From Lojkania enalia (taxonomy: Eukaryota; Ascomycota; Dothideomycetes; Pleosporales): a DNA stretch of 64,000 nucleotides. Under the pieces are notes generated by a model. That model did no database searches and was not told the origin of the DNA. It worked only from the letters and a program-made list of their open reading frames with translations. A program made the translations under genes and the position numbers. Positions 60,691-64,000 of this stretch are shown here, piece after piece. The stretch spans positions 79,737-143,736 of the forward strand of contig ML986662.1 of the NCBI GenBank assembly GCA_010094045.1. Reading direction: 5' to 3'. How positions within the stretch are numbered: the first letter of the stretch is position 1; every line of letters begins with the position of its first letter.

Positions 60691-60695
60691 ATAGG

Positions 60696-61190
60696 GACTA
60701 AAATAATAGTTATAAATTATAGACTTAAATTTTAAAAGTCTATAATAGATATTATCTATACTTATACTATTCTATTATAGCTATTATATTTACTCGGATA
60801 TATATAACTTCTTATCTAGCTTCTAGTAGGTAGGCTATTTATACTTACTCTATATACTACTACTTTACTTTACTAATTATTTCTACTTTTGTCTAATAAG
60901 TACGAATTAACTAAATTCTAAAATCTAAAATCTATTACTTTTATTAAATATTTAATTAAATTACTTAAGATAGTAATTAATAATTAGTAAAGATAACTAT
61001 AATATTAGTATAATATATTTTATATTTTTTCTACTCCTATTTCTTTATATATAATTCTTTTAATCCTCTCTAAAATTACAACTATAATAGAACTATATAC
61101 TAGATTCTTATAATTATAATACCTCTACTTAATATTTATATCTTTTATATTATATAATAGCCAGCTAAATTTCCTAAACTTTTACCTAAA
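60696..61190. other. RIP-mutated DNA between elements C and A-3
   Basis: AT-rich with no recognised feature; it is the right target flank of element C. Confidence 0.4.
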
Positions 61191-61195
61191 CTTAT

Positions 61196-61474
61196 TATAA
61201 TAGTATAGGTAAGATAATAGGTCTAAATACAGTATAAATCTACTTAGAGGTATATAAGAGTATATAGGGGTTTAGGGACCTAAGAATTCTATTAACACCT
61301 ATAGGCCTTATGTAAAAGGATATAGAAGAACTACTAAGCTACTTATAAGGGAGTATACAACTATATACGGAAGGGAAAAGGGGCGGAGCTAGGGGTAGAA
61401 TAAGATAAGTAAAAAGCTTTAGGATAAGGTTATATATAAAGCTTTTTATAGAACGATTTCTTCGCATTATTATA
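61196..61474 (-). repeat. Element A-3 LTR (279 bp)
   Basis: Reverse complement of the other family-A LTRs, with identical length; + strand starts TATAATAGTATAGG and ends CGCATTATTATA. Confidence 0.88.
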
Positions 61475-62083
61475 CTACCCCCCTTCTTATAGGCTGATAG
61501 TCCCTATCTATACTAGTTTAGGAGGGAATCGGGGCTATTATAGATAGGTTCTAGTATAAAGAAATTTCTTTAAGAAGGTATTTATTAGTAAAAGCTAATA
61601 CGCGCAGTTATTTATAGAGATATATTTATATATTAATATAATATTAAGTAAGGTTTTTACAGTAAGTATAATTAACCTATATATTAGCTAGTAACTATTA
61701 TTATAATAGTTTATTAATATTATAATTTCGTCGTATATAGTAATAAGTATTTACTAGCCTTAATATATTACTAGATTACTATTAACTAAGCTTCCTTAAC
61801 TAAATAACAACTTCTACTCTATATATATTATTACGCGTCTCTAGAACCGTTAATTATTAAAGTATTATTAATACCTTATAGAAAAAATTAATTAATATAC
61901 TACTCCACCTGCTTCTTAAAACCTCTTTAAAAGCCTTCTAAATTATCTACCTTTAGACTACGCGCGCGCTCGCTCGCGGGCGGTATATAATATTTACCTT
62001 TTAGTTTCTAAGAATAAAAAAAAATGCGAGTATTATACCTTATAAAATAAAAAGTATAACCCTATATAAATCGCATCTAATAC

Positions 62084-62287
62084 TATTATAGGAATTTTTG
62101 GCTAGTCTACCAAGCTGTATTAGATATTAACGTACGATATTACGTACGATATTACGCCGGATATTACGCTAGATATTAGCTAATATACCCCTTTTTCATA
62201 TATATAAATATAGCCCGCTAGCCATCTTCAATTAACCAGTTCAACTTCTCATCTCCCTCCCTAAGACAAGATTCGCCTCTCACCACA
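62084..62287 (-). mobile_element. Complete solo LTR of family S in A-3
   Basis: 204 bp bounded by the 5-bp duplication AATAC (62079-62083, 62288-62292). On the minus strand it starts TGTGGTGAGAGGCG and ends ATAATA (AACA expected). The interrupted A-3 sequence continues on both sides as in A-2. With no internal region left, it is a solo LTR from recombination between two LTRs. It defines the ends for the partial copies at 25492 and 27113. Confidence 0.8.
62132..62179. repeat. 12-bp tandem repeat within the solo LTR
   Basis: Four units: GTACGATATTAC twice, then GCCGGATATTAC and GCTAGATATTAG. The two other family-S copies do not show this run so clearly. Confidence 0.7.
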
Positions 62288-64000
62288 AATACTAGTAGAG
62301 TACTTACTACTAACGTACTTATAGATCCCCTTCTACTATAAAGAGGAGTTTCTAGTCCTCTAGGGCTATCTCGAACTATAGATAGTAGCCTAATATATAG
62401 GGGATAAGGAGGATAAAAAGGTAGCCTTTAAGGCTGTTTTAGAGTCTACTTATAACCTAGCGCTTATAGCCTAGGTTGTAAAAAGTTAGGAAGCTAGCCT
62501 TTTTAAAGCTAGTATCTAGGTAGCTTTATTCTACTAGGGTATTAAGTTGCTTTATTAGGTTTTAGCTCTAGAAACTCTAGTATCTAGCTTTTAAACTAAT
62601 ATTACAGCGCTCTCGGGCGGCTAAAGATAAGGTAGAAGAGGTTTAGAGGGAGTTTAGAGGAAAGGAAGAGAAAGAAGAATAGAAGAGGAGAGGACTAGAG
62701 AGGTATTTAATAGCCTACTATTAGACCCTCCGGATTTTATAGAGGAGTAATTTCGGGCCTATAATTTAGTTTTCTAAACTACTACTTAACTCTTATATAT
62801 TATCGTCTACTAGATAATCTATATTTTATACTATTCTTATATATCTTAATCTATTTAGTTAGGGTCTTTAGGAATTCTAGCTAATTTAGATACTTATTAT
62901 AAAAAGTTCTTAGCTTATAAGGTAAACCTATAAAATTTAAAGCTTTATACTAGACCGGGTTAAGATTATATCCTACCTATTTTATACGGTATTTAAGGGT
63001 CTTATAATATAGCTTATTAGCTAGTATTTCCTTAACCTTCTACTCTTCTACCCCCTTAATAGCGATAGCGGGTGGTTTCGGAGCTTTTTACCCTAGTAGA
63101 AGGTCTTAGAGGTTCTTATATAGCAGGTTTGGTGCGAAGATATTATATATTCTCGACCCTAGGGGTAGCTATTAATAGTATAAGTTTCTAACCTATTCTA
63201 ATACTTTAAAAGAGCCCTTCTATTAATTAGATAGCTTTTAGCTCAGTCTCTAGACTATAAAGTTCTTAGTATTTAGGTAGACTATATTACTAATCTACTA
63301 ATTAATTAGTTACTAGTAATAGTTAATAATAGATTATATATAATTCTAAACCTTTTTAATATTAGCTTTTACGGTTTCCTAGGCTGTATATATATAAGTT
63401 ACTAGAGCTAAAGTATCCTTACAATTTAATTTATCTATTATAGTAATAGAATTAATAGAATATTTTTAATTCTAACTCTAATAGAGCTTAGATTTATATA
63501 GAATCTAATATAGGGATATTCTAATAGTTATATAGGGTAGAGTTACTTATACTCGGTCGATTATAGGTAATAGAGAACTCTAGTTATTCTAGTAAAAGAA
63601 TATAAAAGGGCGCAGTCTTTAATTAATATACTTATTTATAATCTCCGTCTATCTGTTAGTCTCTTTATAATAAGTAGTAGATAGTTTAATTTTTACGCCT
63701 AAGATATAGTAGAATTCGGACTAGAAACTAGATATAAACTAAGGTTCTTAGTCTAAAATAATAGTTTTAGGCGTATAGCTAAAGTAGTATACCTATTAAA
63801 TAAATAATTTAGCTATTTCCTATATATTAATTATACAATAGTAGAGAATAAATACCGCTTATTTAGACAGGCGATTAATTACTACTATAATCTAATTATA
63901 TCCGGACTTATTTATAGAGAAATCTTTAAAGTTAATATATAGGTACTATATTAGTTAATTTAATATAGAAAGTAAATAGATAAAACCTGGGGTTTAGGTT

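Larger units (their letters stand above)
61196..64000 (-). mobile_element. Ty3/gypsy chromovirus A, copy 3 (partial, runs off the window)
   Basis: An inverted copy of the 3' half of family A. Its 3' LTR is 61196-61474 (279 bp), followed on the + strand by TACCCCCC, the complement of the purine tract, and then the mirror image of the A-2 interior back from its 3' end: tail region, chromodomain (about 62.9-63.05 kb) and integrase (63.6-63.9 kb). The sequence CTTAT at 61191-61195 should be one half of the target duplication; the other lies beyond 64000. It is interrupted by a solo LTR at 62084-62287. Confidence 0.85.

Overview
The window is nuclear DNA of a filamentous ascomycete (Pezizomycotina). 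The evidence is 49-55 bp introns with GT..AG ends and CTAAC-like branch sites, a fungal SSU72, an Nbp2-type SH3 protein, a fungal NLR, and a large AT-rich block of LTR retrotransposons that have almost no CpA/TpG left, the footprint of repeat-induced point mutation (RIP). I cannot name the species.

Left part (1-27.5 kb), ordinary composition. Four genes look intact: a GNAT acetyltransferase (3399-4145, +), a four-exon secreted intradiol dioxygenase-family protein (5846-7089, -), SSU72 (14502-15419, -) and a Nbp2-like SH3 protein (17753-19315, +). The last two are divergent, with a 2.3 kb spacer carrying short tandem repeats. Between them lie broken genes: lysine-rich and SAP-like remnants (0.65-2.3 kb), an F-box-like remnant (4.75-5.74 kb) and a large NLR remnant (22.2-26.3 kb; SesB-like alpha/beta-hydrolase, NB-ARC, TPR) interrupted by an LTR fragment. 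Their in-frame stops are mostly TAA/TAG where CAA/CAG fits. Two gene-free stretches (8.6-14.4 and 20.4-21.8 kb) carry the hexamer CTAAAA almost only on the + strand.

Right part (27.5-64 kb), AT-rich and TpA-rich, no intact gene. A 1.53 kb gag-only LTR element (28201-29730) is followed by a three-level nest that can be dissected to the base. Gypsy element C (30538-60690, -) has gypsy element B (30651-41960, +) in its left LTR and gypsy element A-2 (47916-60221, +) in its right LTR. B contains another A copy (A-1, 33272-38497, with a 930-N assembly gap), and A-2 contains a copia element (50887-55995, -). Each of these has equal-length LTR pairs and a 5-bp target duplication. A third A copy (A-3, -) starts at 61196, runs off the window and carries a solo LTR (62084-62287) of the family also found at 25.49 and 27.11 kb.

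The most unusual points are the perfectly resolvable nesting, a gap whose true size can be predicted from a sibling copy (2896 bp, not 930), a truncated integrase in C next to an antisense coiled-coil reading frame, and the strand-biased CTAAAA stretches. The host genes form no evident pathway together; the common theme is genome defence, with RIP and a dead NLR at the edge of a transposon block.
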